Source: Stenotrophomonas sp. BIGb0135 (GTDB lineage: Bacteria; Pseudomonadota; Gammaproteobacteria; Xanthomonadales; Xanthomonadaceae). Taken from it: 64,000 nt of DNA. This document shows, piece by piece, positions 54,688 to 62,716 of the stretch. The notes below the pieces were generated by a model. That model did not search any database. It worked only from the letters and a program-made list of their open reading frames with translations, and had not been told where the DNA came from. Position 1 is the first letter of the stretch, and every line of letters starts with the position of its first letter. The stretch is taken from assembly GCF_024810105.1 (NCBI RefSeq), contig NZ_JANUDX010000001.1, positions 310,001-374,000 on the forward strand, read 5' to 3'. The position numbers and the translations under genes are program-made.

Positions 54688-56001
54688 ATGACCCGTGCCT
54701 GGAAAGTGTCGTCGCTGTTGATCGCGGCCCTGCCGCTGAACGTGTGTGCGGCCGATCAATGGATCGTGGCCACCGATCTGTGGGGCAACACCCACTATCA
54801 GACCCTGCACCTGGAGGTGCAGGGAACAGCGGTCAGCGGCACGCTCGATGGCGACCCGATCCGCGGCACGCTGGCCGACCACGCGTTGGCGTTCACCGCC
54901 ACCGGCAGCGACGGGCAGGTCTACCGCTACAGCGGGCGCATCGACGCTGCGCGCATGCAGGGCCAGAGCGACCAGCCGGACACCAACAACCGCGCCGCGC
55001 GTGCACAGCACGCTTTCAGCGCATGGAAGGTGCCCGCGCGCACCCAGGCGACGGCGCAGCGGCATGTGTTTACGCCCACCGGGTATTCCAACACCTTCAG
55101 TGCCGACCGCGCGCCCGTGCTGGTCATCCAGCCCGGCGATTCGGTGGCGACCAGGACGCTCGATTCCGGCGGCGTGGACGAGCACGGCGTCACCCGCGCC
55201 CTGTTCGGCAACCCGCAGGTGGGGCCGTTCTTCGTGGCCGGCGCCGAGCCGGGCGACACGCTGGCGGTCACGCTGACATCGCTGAAGCTCAACCGCGACT
55301 ACGCCGACAGCCTGGACGGCATCGTAAGCCGGCTGAAGACCGCGCGCGTGGCGGCCGACACCACTGCGCTGGGCAAGCCGGTACGCTGGGAACTGGATCG
55401 CGCCCGCGGGGTAGCACGCCCCAAGGACCCGAATGCTGCGCTCAAGCGCTTTGAAGTGCCGGTCAAGCCGATGCTGGGCGGCCTGGCCGTCGCCCCCGGC
55501 TTCGGCTATCCGCCGTTCTCCACCGGCGATACCGGCGACTTCGGCGGCAACATGGATTTCAATGCCGTGGTGGAAGGCAACACCGTGTACCTGCCGGTGC
55601 AGCAACCCGGCGCCCTGCTCTACCTGGGAGACGGGCATGCACTGCAGGGCGACGGCGAAACCACGCAGTGGGCGCTGGAAACCTCGCTCGACGTGGAGGT
55701 GAAGGTGGCGCTGGTGAAACGCCAGTCGATCGTCACCCCACGGGTCGAATCGCCTACCCAGATCATGACCCTCGGCCAGGCCGGTTCCACTGACGACGCC
55801 CTGCGCGTGGCCACCGCCGGCATGCTGCAGTGGCTGCGCCAGGGCTACGGGCTGAGTGTGTCCGACGCCACCCAGGTGCTCGGCGTGGCCGTGCAGTACA
55901 GCGTGGCCAATCTGGCCGGGCGCAGCGTGGGCGTGGCGGCGAAGCTGGACAAGGCCGTGCTGCGAACCTTGCCGCCGGCGGCGCCCGTCGCCAAGGACTA
56001 G
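54688..56001 (+). CDS. Acetamidase/formamidase-family protein, exported
   Basis: 437-residue protein. Signal peptide residues 1-22 (SSLLIAALPLNVCAA). About 75 N-terminal residues (LWGNTHYQTLHLEVQG...) precede the FmdA/AmdA domain, which shows FTPTGYSNTF, GDSVATRTLDSGG, GNPQVGPFFV, GFGYPPFSTGDTGDFGGNMD and YLPVQQPGALLYLGDGHA. Members hydrolyse formamide, acetamide or related amides; several carry Zn-binding His/Asp residues in the GGNMD and LGDGHA motifs. Periplasmic location and extra N-terminal domain are unusual for a simple formamidase. Confidence 0.85.
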   Translation: MTRAWKVSSLLIAALPLNVCAADQWIVATDLWGNTHYQTLHLEVQGTAVSGTLDGDPIRGTLADHALAFTATGSDGQVYRYSGRIDAARMQGQSDQPDTNNRAARAQHAFSAWKVPARTQATAQRHVFTPTGYSNTFSADRAPVLVIQPGDSVATRTLDSGGVDEHGVTRALFGNPQVGPFFVAGAEPGDTLAVTLTSLKLNRDYADSLDGIVSRLKTARVAADTTALGKPVRWELDRARGVARPKDPNAALKRFEVPVKPMLGGLAVAPGFGYPPFSTGDTGDFGGNMDFNAVVEGNTVYLPVQQPGALLYLGDGHALQGDGETTQWALETSLDVEVKVALVKRQSIVTPRVESPTQIMTLGQAGSTDDALRVATAGMLQWLRQGYGLSVSDATQVLGVAVQYSVANLAGRSVGVAAKLDKAVLRTLPPAAPVAKD

Positions 56002-56033
56002 GCGCGCGCCGAACACCGCCGGGTGCGGCAGCG

Positions 56034-57020
56034 TCAGGCGTTGACGTCGACCACCGTGCGGCCCTGCACCTTGCCCTCCAGCACCTGCGTGGCCACCGCC
56101 GGCACCTCGGCCAGCCCGACAACCCGCGTGGTGCGGGCCAGCTTGCCCAGGTCCAGGTCCGTCGCCAGGCGGGCCCAGGCCTGCTGCCGAACCGGCAGCG
56201 GTGCGTTGACCGAATCGATGCCGGCCAGGGTGACGTTGCGCAGGATGAAGGGCAGCACCGAGCCCGGCAGGTCCGCGCCCTGGGCCAGCCCGAACGCGGC
56301 CACCACGCCGCGGTAGCGCGTCTGCGCCAGCACGTTGGCCAGCGTGTGGCTGCCGACCGAATCGATGGCACCGGCCCAGCGCTCCTTGCCGATCGGCGCG
56401 CCCGGCTCGGACAGCGTGTGCCGGTCGATCACCTCGGCCGCGCCGAGTTCCTTGAGGTAGTCGGCCTCTTCCAGCCGGCCGGTAGAGGCGAGCACGCGAT
56501 AGCCCAGGCCGGACAGCAGCGCGATGGCGATGGAACCGGCGCCGCCATTGGCGCCGGTCACCAGGATGTCGCCGTGCGCAGGCGTGAGGCCACCGTGTTC
56601 CAGCGCCAGCACCGACAGCATCGCGGTATACCCGGCGGTGCCGATGGCCATCGCATCGCGCGTGCTGAACGCGTCGGGCACCTTGACCAGCCAGTTGCCC
56701 GGCACCCGCGCCCGCTGCGCATAGCCGCCATGGTGGGTCTGGCTGAGCCCATAGCCATTCAGCAGCACGCGGTCGCCGGGCACGATGCCGGCGTGACTGG
56801 AACGTTCCACCACACCGGCCAGGTCGATGCCGGGAATCATCGGGAACGTGCGGATCACCGGCGAGCGCCCCGACAGGGCCAGCGCATCCTTGTAGTTCAC
56901 CGTCGAGTACTCGACCGCGATGGTCACCTCGCCGGGCATCAGGTCGGCGTCGTCCAGATCCACCTGGCGGGTGCTGATCGAATCGCCATTGTTGGTCGCA
57001 AGTAGTGCCTTGAACGTCAT
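56034..57020 (-). CDS. acuI: Acrylyl-CoA reductase-like MDR enzyme (AcuI/YhdH family)
   Basis: 328-residue MDR enzyme. Signatures: VNYKDALALSG, PMIPGIDLAGVV, and the nucleotide loop VTGANGGAGSIAIALL. AcuI and YhdH reduce acryloyl-CoA to propionyl-CoA with NADPH, removing a reactive electrophile. GGAG stands six bases before ATG 57020. Divergent from nemR; the palindrome at 57178-57192 lies between them, so it is probably in the NemR regulon. Confidence 0.9.
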   Translation of the reverse strand: MTFKALLATNNGDSISTRQVDLDDADLMPGEVTIAVEYSTVNYKDALALSGRSPVIRTFPMIPGIDLAGVVERSSHAGIVPGDRVLLNGYGLSQTHHGGYAQRARVPGNWLVKVPDAFSTRDAMAIGTAGYTAMLSVLALEHGGLTPAHGDILVTGANGGAGSIAIALLSGLGYRVLASTGRLEEADYLKELGAAEVIDRHTLSEPGAPIGKERWAGAIDSVGSHTLANVLAQTRYRGVVAAFGLAQGADLPGSVLPFILRNVTLAGIDSVNAPLPVRQQAWARLATDLDLGKLARTTRVVGLAEVPAVATQVLEGKVQGRTVVDVNA

Positions 57021-57177
57021 GCCAATCTCCGGTGCGGGGGAATCAACTGTGCGCGGAAAGCGCGGTGGCATCCAGTCGCAGTGTCCTGCGGATGCCGCGA
57101 CCGGCCCGCTGGCGGCCGCGACGTGGCCGCCGTCACCGCAACCTCGATGCCCCGGCACACCGGGGACGTCGAGCCAC

Positions 57178-57192
57178 TAGACGACCGGTCTA
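57178..57192. promoter_or_regulatory. NemR-type operator, copy 1
   Basis: TAGACGACCGGTCTA: 5-bp arms TAGAC/GTCTA around GACCG. It is identical to the copy at 57886-57900 and lies 22 bp upstream of nemR, and between nemR and the acuI-like gene. E. coli NemR binds a TAGACC...GGTCTA-type box. Confidence 0.8.
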
Positions 57193-57213
57193 ATCCGCGG
57201 TAGAGTGGCTCCC

Positions 57214-57819
57214 ATGAACTCCGCCTCCGCCCCTGACACCACCGACGCCCGCGACAGGATCCTTGCGACCGGCCAACGCATCATGGGCGGCAAGGGTTTC
57301 TCGGCGGTCGGGCTGAACGAGGTGCTCAGCGCCGCGGGCGTGCCGAAGGGCTCGTTCTACCACTACTTCGGCTCCAAGGAGGCCTTCGGCGAGGCCCTGC
57401 TCGAGGACTACTTCGCGGCCTACCTGGCCGACATGGAGCGTGTTTTCCGCCTGCCGGGCCTGACCAAGGCGCAGCAGCTCGATGCCTACTTCGACGCCTG
57501 GCGGGCCAACCAGTCCTTCGACGACTGCCAGGGCAAGTGCCTGGCCGTGAAGCTGGGCGCCGAAGTGGCCGACCTCTCGGCCAGCATGCGCGCGGCCCTG
57601 CAGCGCGGCACCGCCGGCATCGTCACGCGCCTGGCCGGCGCACTCCAGGCCGGCGCCACCGAGGGCTCACTGCACCTCCACGACCACCCCGCTACGGTGG
57701 CGCAGAGCCTGTACCAGCTGTGGCTGGGCGCCAGCATCATGGTCAAGATCGTCCGCTCCACCCAGCCGTTCGATGCCGCGCTGGCCACCACCCGTCAGAT
57801 CGTCCCCCCCACCGGTTGA
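57214..57819 (+). CDS. nemR: NemR-type TetR-family repressor
   Basis: 201-residue TetR-family repressor. HTH at about 17-60 (FSAVGLNEVLSAAGVPKGSFYHYF). It is homologous along its length to E. coli NemR: CLAVKLGAEVADLS matches CLTVKLSAEVCDLS, so Cys109 aligns with the redox-sensing NemR Cys106, and Lys178 (WLGASIMVKI) with Lys175, which together form the Cys-Lys bridge on oxidation. NemR responds to quinones, methylglyoxal and hypochlorite. ATG 57214 is preferred over GTG 57205. Own promoter carries one palindrome. Confidence 0.9.
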   Translation: MNSASAPDTTDARDRILATGQRIMGGKGFSAVGLNEVLSAAGVPKGSFYHYFGSKEAFGEALLEDYFAAYLADMERVFRLPGLTKAQQLDAYFDAWRANQSFDDCQGKCLAVKLGAEVADLSASMRAALQRGTAGIVTRLAGALQAGATEGSLHLHDHPATVAQSLYQLWLGASIMVKIVRSTQPFDAALATTRQIVPPTG

Positions 57820-57885
57820 CCCGCCAGACCCGGCGCATTCCTGCCGGCACACGTCGTACTGCGTTCCCTTGATTTGCCTCCAGAG

Positions 57886-57900
57886 TAGACGACCGGTCTA
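57886..57900 (+). promoter_or_regulatory. NemR-type operator, copy 2
   Basis: TAGACGACCGGTCTA again, identical to 57178-57192 and with one more symmetric base on each side (G/C). It lies 25 bp before the DJ-1/PfpI gene and 66 bp after the nemR stop, so the DJ-1 gene has its own regulated promoter. Confidence 0.8.
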
Positions 57901-57925
57901 CTCCCAACCTCCCAGGAGCACCCGC

Positions 57926-58618
57926 ATGAAGATCCTCATCGTCCTTACTTCGCACGACCAGCTTGGCGACACCGGCCGCAAGACCGGTTTCTGGCTGGAA
58001 GAACTGGCTGCGCCCTATTACACCTTCAAGGACGCCGGCGCCACGCTCGTGCTGGCCTCGCCCAAGGGCGGCCAGCCGCCGCTGGACCCGAAGAGCAACG
58101 AGCCGGACTTCCAGACCGACCTCACCCGCCGCTTCGAGGCCGACGCCGACGCGACCGCACAACTGGCCAGCACCGTGCGCCTGGACAGCGTGGACCCGGC
58201 CGACTTCGACGCGGTGTTCTACCCCGGCGGCCACGGCCCGCTGTGGGACCTGGCCAATGACCGCCATTCCATCGCGCTGATCGAGGCCTTCATCGCCGCC
58301 AACAAGCCGGTCGCCCTGGTCTGCCACGCCCCGGGCGTGCTGCGCGATGTCACCACCGCCGAGGGCACGCCGCTGGTCGCGGGCCGGAAGGTCACCGGCT
58401 TCACCAACAGCGAAGAAGCCGGCGTCGGCCTCACCGACGTGGTGCCGTTCCTGGTCGAAGACATGCTCAAGGCGGCCGGCGGTGAGTATTCGAAGGGCCC
58501 GGACTGGGGCTCGTACGTGGTCCGCGATGGGCTGCTGATCACCGGGCAGAACCCGTCCTCGTCGGCGGAAACCGCCGCGGCGCTGGTGAAGCAGCTGGGC
58601 GGCAGCGCCCAGGCCTGA
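57926..58618 (+). CDS. DJ-1/PfpI-family protein, glyoxalase III/Hsp31-like
   Basis: 230-residue class I glutamine-amidotransferase-like protein of the Hsp31/GATase1 group. Nucleophile elbow ALVCHAPGVL with Cys133 followed by His134, and an acidic residue in the WLEEL segment (Glu25 or 26). Such proteins convert methylglyoxal to lactate or deglycate proteins. AGGAG precedes ATG 57926. The NemR-type palindrome upstream ties it to electrophile stress. Confidence 0.87.
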   Translation: MKILIVLTSHDQLGDTGRKTGFWLEELAAPYYTFKDAGATLVLASPKGGQPPLDPKSNEPDFQTDLTRRFEADADATAQLASTVRLDSVDPADFDAVFYPGGHGPLWDLANDRHSIALIEAFIAANKPVALVCHAPGVLRDVTTAEGTPLVAGRKVTGFTNSEEAGVGLTDVVPFLVEDMLKAAGGEYSKGPDWGSYVVRDGLLITGQNPSSSAETAAALVKQLGGSAQA

Positions 58619-58625
58619 CCCGGTG

Positions 58626-58659
58626 CGCCAGGCAGGGCGCGCGGTTGCCCTGCCTGGCG
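58626..58659 (+). terminator. Hairpin terminator after the DJ-1 gene
   Basis: Perfect 13-bp stem: CGCCAGGCAGGGC (58626-58638) pairs with GCCCTGCCTGGCG (58647-58659) around an 8-base loop. It begins 7 bp after the DJ-1 stop codon. No clear T-tract follows, but the stem is very strong. Confidence 0.7.
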
Positions 58660-58702
58660 ACACCACGGCAGCGACACGCACCCGCGTGATCGCCTGTGCT
58701 GC

Positions 58703-58915
58703 TCAGGCCACCGGTTCGCCGCGCGCCCACGCCTGGCGCGCGGCATGCAGGCTCATGCGATTGGCGCCGCCGGCCATGTCGGGCCGCGCGGCTTGGCTGG
58801 GGTCGTCCTCCCATCCGCAGCGGCTGCAGATCTCGTAGCCGCCGGCCTCCAGCAGGCCGCGGTGCCCGCAACAGGGACACGGCAGCAGCGGCGTAGTGGC
58901 GTTGATCGAGTTCAT
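58703..58915 (-). CDS. CPCC-type cysteine-rich zinc-ribbon-like protein
   Basis: 70-residue protein of the CPCC cysteine-rich family: PCPCCGHRGLL then EICSRCGWEDDPSQ, four to five cysteines forming one zinc ribbon-like knuckle. Function of the family is unknown. Convergent with the DJ-1 gene; 12 bp downstream of a small membrane-protein gene on the same strand. Confidence 0.8.
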   Translation of the reverse strand: MNSINATTPLLPCPCCGHRGLLEAGGYEICSRCGWEDDPSQAARPDMAGGANRMSLHAARQAWARGEPVA

Positions 58916-58927
58916 GGTGGCGCCATG

Positions 58928-59161
58928 CTATCGCAGCGTTGCACGCACTACGGCGAATGTGCCGGCCGCGATGGCCAGCCAGAACACCAGGCCGACAAGC
59001 GTGCAGGCGGCATCGGACGGCGTCTTTTCGGGGCGCACCCAGCGCAGGATCCGGTAGCCGGTGCCCTGGATGACGATCTCGATGAAGACGTCGAAGAACA
59101 GCCACGCCACCAGGCGCAGGATGCCGCCAACGACACTCCCGGTCACTTCGTCGATCGGCAT
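58928..59161 (-). CDS. Small membrane protein, unrecognised
   Basis: 77-residue protein with two hydrophobic segments (VVGGILRLVAWLFFDVFIEI and ACTLVGLVFWLAIAAGTFAV) joined by a charged loop (RWVRPEKTPSDA). Two-helix hairpin topology is likely. ATG 59161 chosen because longer starts add only polar, atypical residues. Probably co-transcribed with the CPCC gene downstream. Confidence 0.65.
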   Translation of the reverse strand: MPIDEVTGSVVGGILRLVAWLFFDVFIEIVIQGTGYRILRWVRPEKTPSDAACTLVGLVFWLAIAAGTFAVVRATLR

Positions 59162-59339
59162 TCGCACTCCCTGCGCTGCGCTCCGGGGCACGGCCCCCGC
59201 CGCGCGATCTTATCGCTGACGCTGCATCCGCGACAACGCGTCCGGGTCTTCGCCGCCACGACCGCATCTTCAACTCATCTGCCCTGAACCGTGGACACGC
59301 GCCGACGCGGTGGAGGGCGTCACGTATCCGAATGTTACA

Positions 59340-59358
59340 AATGCGAATGGATTGCATT
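59340..59358 (+). promoter_or_regulatory. Weak Fur-box candidate upstream of a TonB receptor
   Basis: AATGCGAATGGATTGCATT has outer arms AATGC/GCATT in an AT-rich pocket (59330-59375) otherwise uncommon here. It lies about 85 bp before the receptor start. Its match to the Fur consensus is poor, and it could be another operator or only the promoter. Confidence 0.3.
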
Positions 59359-59443
59359 ACAATTGTTAACGGATTCTGAAATTCCCCACATGGACGTCCC
59401 AGCCATCGCCAGCGGACCCCCTTACCCAAGGAGTACTGCGTCG

Positions 59444-61501
59444 ATGTTGTTCCCCTCCCCCTCCCTCGCCTCCCACCGCTCCGGCAGCGCCCTGGCCCTG
59501 GCCATCGGCCTGGCCCTCAGCGCACAGGCCCACGCCGACGCCAGCGCGGATGCGGCCTCGGCCAAGCAGATGGACACCGTGGTGGTCACCGCCACCGGCG
59601 CCCAGCAATGGATCAAGGATGCCCCGGCCAGCATCAGCGTGATCACCCGCGAGGAGATCGAGCGCAAGCCGGTCACCAGCATCGGCCAGCTGCTCAGCAC
59701 CGTGCCCGGCGTGACCGGCGGTTATGCGCTGTCCGGCGCGCAATCGAAGATCAAGCTGCGCGGGCTCCCCGAGCAGTACACCCTGATCCTCATCGACGGC
59801 CGCCGCCAGGGCAATTCCGCGGGCGTCAATTACCGCGACGACCTCGGCCCGCAGGATCTGAACTGGCTCTCCCCGGACATGATCGAACGCATCGAGGTGG
59901 TGCGTGGGCCGATGTCCTCGCTGTACGGGTCCGATGCGATGGGCGGGGTGATCAACATCATCACCCGCAAGATCGCCGATCACTGGGGTGGCTCGGTCAC
60001 CTTCAACTACAGCAAACCCGATTCGGACACGCGCGGCGACACCACCCAGATGGGCGCGCTGTTCAGTGGTCCGCTGACCGAGAACCTGGGCCTGCGCGTC
60101 GGCGCCAACGTGACCAACCGCGAATCCGACACCGGTGCACGGCAGACCCCGGGCAGCAAGGCCGAGAACGCCAACGCGCGGCTCAACTGGCGCATCAACG
60201 ATGACCACACGGTGGGCTTCGAGGCCTCGCGTGGCGAGCAGCGCAACAGCGGTGCCGGCGCGGTCGGTGCGTGGGGCCTGTCCAAGCTGGTACAGACCGG
60301 TTACGTGGCCACCCACGATGGCCGCTACGGCGATGCGTCCACCTCCAGGACCACGCTGGTGCAGAACGATTACGAAGACAAGGGCAGCACGGTCGGCAAC
60401 CACGCCAAGGAGACGGTGTTCGATACCGCGTTCACCCGCAGCTTCCACTGGGGTTTCGAGCAGAGCCTCAACGTGGGCGGGCAGTGGAAGCGCGAGGAGC
60501 TGGAGAACCGCGACACCATCGGTACCGTGCCGGTGACCTGGACCGGCAGCGGGCGCATCAGCCCGACCAGCGAGGCCGATTCCTGGGCGCTGTTTGCAGA
60601 GGATCACATCACCCTGCACGAGCGCTTCGTCCTCACCGTGGGCCTGCGCTGGGACAACACCGACAACTACGATGACAACCTCAGCCCGCGCCTCTACGGC
60701 GTCTGGCACCCGGCCGATGCGTGGACGGTGCGCGGCGGCGTTTCCAAGGGCTTCCGTGCCCCCACCCTGAAGCAGGGCACCGCCGGTGCGGCAACCCAGT
60801 CCGGCGGCAACGGTTGCACCGCACTCACCGTGGAAGGCTGGACCAACCGCTCGGTGAGCGCCGATGGCACCACCGGCTGCTACATGGCCGGCAACCCGAA
60901 CCTGGAGCCGGAAACCAGCACCAACTACGAGCTGGGCCTGGGCCTGGACAAGAATGGCTGGGCGGCCTCGGCGACCTACTTCCTCACCGATTTCGACGAC
61001 AAGATCCAGCAGGTGCCGCTGCGCGACATCCCGGGCCAGACCACCAGCTTCGTCAACGGCTTCTGGTGGACGGTGGCGCAGAACATCCAGAAGGCCCGCA
61101 CCCGGGGCGTGGAAGCCAGCGTGACCGTGCCGCTGCATGAGCGCCTGACCTGGACCACCAACGCCACCCGCATGCTGGAATCGAAAAACCGCACCACCGG
61201 TGCGAGCCTGCTGGTGGTGCCCAAGCTCACCGCCAACACCTCGCTGGACTGGCAGGTCACCGACGCATGGTCGTTGAACCTCAGCGCACAGCACATCGGC
61301 GAGCAGCTGGTGTCCTCCACCAGCGCCACCTTCGCCAAGGCCTACACGACCTGGGACCTGGTCACCGGCGTGGACGTCAACGAGCACCTGACCCTGCGCG
61401 CGGGCGTGCTCAACCTGGGCGACGTATCCACCATCGAGGAAGGCAACAACTACGACGGCGGCGCCCGCACGTTCTTCCTGGGCGCCACCGCGCGGTTCTG
61501 A
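59444..61501 (+). CDS. TonB-dependent outer-membrane receptor (FepA/CirA-like)
   Basis: 685-residue receptor. Signal peptide (ALAIGLALSAQAHA), TonB-box-like DTVVVTAT at 44-51, plug domain (ISVITREEIERKPVTSIGQL, IERIEVVRGPMSSLYGSDAM), then a 22-strand barrel ending in Phe (FFLGATARF). The plug resembles colicin-I/ferric-catecholate receptors, so it may import the catecholate made by the ent operon 43 kb away; this is inference. AAGGAG lies before ATG 59444. An isolated gene with no adjacent periplasmic binding or ABC genes. Confidence 0.9.
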   Translation: MLFPSPSLASHRSGSALALAIGLALSAQAHADASADAASAKQMDTVVVTATGAQQWIKDAPASISVITREEIERKPVTSIGQLLSTVPGVTGGYALSGAQSKIKLRGLPEQYTLILIDGRRQGNSAGVNYRDDLGPQDLNWLSPDMIERIEVVRGPMSSLYGSDAMGGVINIITRKIADHWGGSVTFNYSKPDSDTRGDTTQMGALFSGPLTENLGLRVGANVTNRESDTGARQTPGSKAENANARLNWRINDDHTVGFEASRGEQRNSGAGAVGAWGLSKLVQTGYVATHDGRYGDASTSRTTLVQNDYEDKGSTVGNHAKETVFDTAFTRSFHWGFEQSLNVGGQWKREELENRDTIGTVPVTWTGSGRISPTSEADSWALFAEDHITLHERFVLTVGLRWDNTDNYDDNLSPRLYGVWHPADAWTVRGGVSKGFRAPTLKQGTAGAATQSGGNGCTALTVEGWTNRSVSADGTTGCYMAGNPNLEPETSTNYELGLGLDKNGWAASATYFLTDFDDKIQQVPLRDIPGQTTSFVNGFWWTVAQNIQKARTRGVEASVTVPLHERLTWTTNATRMLESKNRTTGASLLVVPKLTANTSLDWQVTDAWSLNLSAQHIGEQLVSSTSATFAKAYTTWDLVTGVDVNEHLTLRAGVLNLGDVSTIEEGNNYDGGARTFFLGATARF

Positions 61502-61519
61502 CCGCCGCTGCCACGCACG

Positions 61520-61545
61520 CCAGGCCCGGCATCCGCCGGGCCTGG
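61520..61545. terminator. Bidirectional hairpin terminator
   Basis: Perfect 11-bp stem CCAGGCCCGGC (61520-61530) and GCCGGGCCTGG (61535-61545), loop ATCC, followed by TT. It lies between the convergent TonB receptor and MarR-GNAT genes. Confidence 0.75.
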
Positions 61546-61565
61546 TTGCCGCCGCCGGCACTCGC

Positions 61566-62483
61566 CTACAACGTCCTGGCCCACAACTGCGAGACCTGCG
61601 GCTTGCCGAACAGCTGTTCGGGCTGCTCGGTCAGCAGTTCGAATCCCGCTTCGGCAAACAGTCGGCCCGCATCGACGAGCGCCGCGTTGGTCCACAACAC
61701 CATCCGCCTGTAACCCACCGCCGCCGCGAACGCGATGGCCTCGTCCACCAGCCGGCGGCCGATACCCCGGCCGCGTGCGCTGGCGTCCACGTACAGCAGC
61801 CGCAGTTTGGCGGTCTGTGCGTCGTGGCGGACCACCAACACCGAGCCGACCGGCGTGCCCGCGCACTCGGCGATCCAGCAACGCTCGGTGCGCGCATCGT
61901 GCTCGCGCAGGTAGCGGGCGACGATGTCGGCCACCAGTGCCTCGAACTCGGTATTCCAGCCGTACTCGCGCGCGTACAACGCACCGTGCCGGTGCACGAC
62001 CCAGCCCATGTCACCCGGCCGCGGATCGCGCAGCACGTAGTCCGTGCCAGGCTCGGACAGCAGCCGCCGGATCTGCTCCATCGCCTCGACCAGTTGCGCC
62101 CGGCCGGCGGCGCTGAGCGGGCCGAGCAGGCGCGCGCCGGCCGCGCTGGCGGCGGCGTCCAGTCGGTTGGATACGGTACGCCCGGCATCGGTCAAGACCA
62201 GCACGCTGGCCCGTGCATCGTGCACGGCAGGCCGGCGCGCCAGCACACCGCGCGTTTCCAGTCCGGCCAGCAAGCGGCTCACGTAGCCGGCATTGAGGCG
62301 CAACAGCCGGCACAGGTCGGCAGCGGTCACGCCGTCGCGGCCGGCCAGCTCGAGCAGCACCCGCACCTCGGTGGGGTTGAAATCACCGCGTACCAGGCCC
62401 TCTTCCAGCATGGCGAGGTGGCGCGCGTAATCGCGGTTGAACGCCTGGAGGCGGGCCACGTCGTTGGTCAGGGCGTCGGACAT
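61566..62483 (-). CDS. MarR-type regulator fused to GNAT acetyltransferase
   Basis: 305-residue two-domain protein. N-terminal MarR winged helix (about 10-140: FNPTEVRVLLELAGRDGVTAADLCRLL..., DARASVLVLTDAGR), then a GNAT domain (about 150-300) with the acetyl-CoA loop ARGRGIGRRLVDEAI and MVLWTNAALVDAGRLFAEAGFELL. Such bifunctional proteins are widespread but poorly characterised. GGGGAG precedes ATG 62483. Divergent from the TonB receptor at 62717. Confidence 0.88.
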   Translation of the reverse strand: MSDALTNDVARLQAFNRDYARHLAMLEEGLVRGDFNPTEVRVLLELAGRDGVTAADLCRLLRLNAGYVSRLLAGLETRGVLARRPAVHDARASVLVLTDAGRTVSNRLDAAASAAGARLLGPLSAAGRAQLVEAMEQIRRLLSEPGTDYVLRDPRPGDMGWVVHRHGALYAREYGWNTEFEALVADIVARYLREHDARTERCWIAECAGTPVGSVLVVRHDAQTAKLRLLYVDASARGRGIGRRLVDEAIAFAAAVGYRRMVLWTNAALVDAGRLFAEAGFELLTEQPEQLFGKPQVSQLWARTL

Positions 62484-62505
62484 GCAGCTCCCCATGAATG
62501 CCTTT

Positions 62506-62522
62506 GGCAAGTATTGATTGCC
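62506..62522. promoter_or_regulatory. Inverted repeat in the MarR-GNAT promoter
   Basis: GGCAAGTATTGATTGCC: arms GGCAA/TTGCC with a 7-base spacer, flanked on both sides by TTT-like runs. It lies 23 bp upstream of the MarR-GNAT start and about 195 bp before the TonB receptor. A candidate operator. Confidence 0.4.
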
Positions 62523-62716
62523 TTTAGCACCTATACCAGCCTTTTTTGTGACCGCCTGCGAAGTGCATGAGGCACAAACGAAAGATGCGTTGCAGTACGG
62601 TTTACGTTCTGTTAATTATTTGTGCAGCGCATCAGGGCCCTGGCGCGCAAGGAGAACCAACGGGATGACCCAGTAGACGAACGACACCTCCGACCCTCCA
62701 ACTGCAAGGTGCATGC

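Noticed and set aside
59340..59358. Confident Fur box for the TonB receptor
   Set aside because: Only the outer five bases of each arm match; kept as a low-confidence candidate, not as a finding.
59366..61561. 731-codon minus-strand frame opposite the TonB receptor
   Set aside because: Shadow of the receptor gene: biased composition rich in G, A, H and R, and no domain.
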